From positions 1 to 64,000 of the forward strand of contig JAQBQE010000002.1 of NCBI GenBank assembly GCA_028287135.1: DNA of 64,000 nt. The letters run 5' to 3'. The position numbers were made by a program, and so were the translations under genes. Below, one piece after another: positions 63,475-64,000 of this stretch. This stretch comes from Myxococcales bacterium. Its GTDB lineage: Bacteria; Myxococcota_A; Polyangia; Haliangiales; Haliangiaceae. The notes beneath the pieces were generated by a model that saw only the letters and a program-made list of their open reading frames with translations, was not told the origin of the DNA and did no database searches. The stretch's first letter is position 1; every line of letters starts with the position of its first letter.

Positions 63475-63996
63475 ATGGGCCGCCTCGACGAGCAGACGTT
63501 CGAATCCACGGTTGCCGCCGGCTGTCCCGGCTGCGGCTCCGCCAAGGTCGAGATCAAGAGCTTCATCGACCGTCGGCTCCTGATGATGCTGGCCGACCCC
63601 AACGACGCGGGCCGCTGGGTCCACGACGGGGAGAAGTTCATCGACGGGACCTACGAGATCGCGTGCGCGGCCTGCAAGAAGGTCGTGTTCGAGCACCCGG
63701 ACTGCCCGCGCTGCCACGCGGAAGGTGGGCTCGCCAGGGCGCTCGGTGACACCAGCCGGCTGACCATCCCCAAGCGGTGCCCGGCCTGCAACGAGATCGA
63801 GCTGCTCGCACTCGCGCTGGTGCCGGCGAGCGCGCGTTACGGCGGTGGCGAGACGCCCAAGCCGAAGCCGCTTGCCGAGTTTGGTGACCCGGGACATCAC
63901 GTCGTCGCGTTCGCATGCGAGTCGTGTGATGCCGCCACCGTGACGCAGAAGTGCCCACTGTGTGATGCACCCGGTCCGCTTCGCGTGCGTCCTTGA
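63475..63996 (+). CDS. Zinc-ribbon protein of unknown function
   Basis: A 173-residue soluble protein with five Cys-pair motifs: CPGCGS (about 17), CAACKK (about 64), CPRCHA (about 76), CPACNE (about 101) and, near the end, CESCDAATV and CPLCDAP. These should form two or three structural zinc ribbons with no other recognised domain. It may bind nucleic acid or proteins. ATG 63475 is complete and the stop TGA is at 63994-63996, just before the window end. Confidence 0.72.
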   Translation: MGRLDEQTFESTVAAGCPGCGSAKVEIKSFIDRRLLMMLADPNDAGRWVHDGEKFIDGTYEIACAACKKVVFEHPDCPRCHAEGGLARALGDTSRLTIPKRCPACNEIELLALALVPASARYGGGETPKPKPLAEFGDPGHHVVAFACESCDAATVTQKCPLCDAPGPLRVRP

Positions 63997-64000
63997 TCGA

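Overview
The window is high-GC (about two-thirds G+C) bacterial DNA. Densely packed genes, many GTG starts, 4-bp stop/start overlaps, NtrC-type sigma-54 regulators, numerous hybrid histidine kinases, Gly-rich secreted lipoproteins and huge multihaem cytochromes all suggest a Myxococcota (former Deltaproteobacteria) chromosome, perhaps near Haliangiales/Kofleriaceae or Polyangia. The taxonomic placement is inference. No rRNA, tRNA, CRISPR array or classical insertion sequence was seen.

Layout. 1-281: the end of a four-helix-bundle (FHB) protein gene inside an inverted-repeat element. 306-10755: respiratory block with a quinol-type NO reductase, then a cbb3 oxidase and assembly operon (fused ccoNO, ccoQ, monohaem ccoP, ccoG, ccoH, safE-like, ccoI, ccoS) behind a well-matched sigma-54 promoter. 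10831-18848: a seven-gene, overlap-coupled operon encoding five multihaem cytochromes (10, 12, 4, 13 and 27 haem motifs, 66 in total), a small membrane protein and a putative outer-membrane barrel, likely an extracellular electron-transfer conduit. 18855-24588: reverse-strand signalling block with a globin-coupled histidine kinase, an NtrC regulator and two more kinases, followed by two tandem paralogous small genes. 25434-38884: mixed housekeeping and unknown genes, including a PolA-like protein with altered active sites, a diguanylate cyclase, an ATP-grasp enzyme and a haem-oxygenase-like di-iron protein. 39082-49190: a large hybrid kinase, an ice-binding-like lipoprotein, a probable selenoprotein (barrel-thioredoxin-cupredoxin with two in-frame TGA codons and a SECIS-like hairpin), gene remnants, an NtrC regulator, an acetyltransferase and a porin. 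49230-56950: a TPR-CHAT protein and a kaiC-kaiB-kaiB-hybrid kinase operon. 56965-63996: AraC and MarR regulators, a toxin-antitoxin pair, CYTH, purT, enoyl-CoA hydratase, and a third inverted-repeat element carrying a decayed FHB gene.

How it fits together. The first 21 kb reads as an oxygen/NO/extracellular-acceptor respiratory region whose haem-globin sensor kinase and sigma-54 activator probably report O2 or NO. Two observations look most novel. One is a mobile inverted-repeat element family (CAATGC termini, CACGTG-rich arms, optional FHB gene, 10-11 bp target duplications) present three times in 64 kb. The other is the UxxU selenoprotein hidden by two in-frame TGA codons. Many genes have a TANNNT box only 5-9 nt before the start codon, suggesting widespread leaderless transcription, and this was used to choose several starts.
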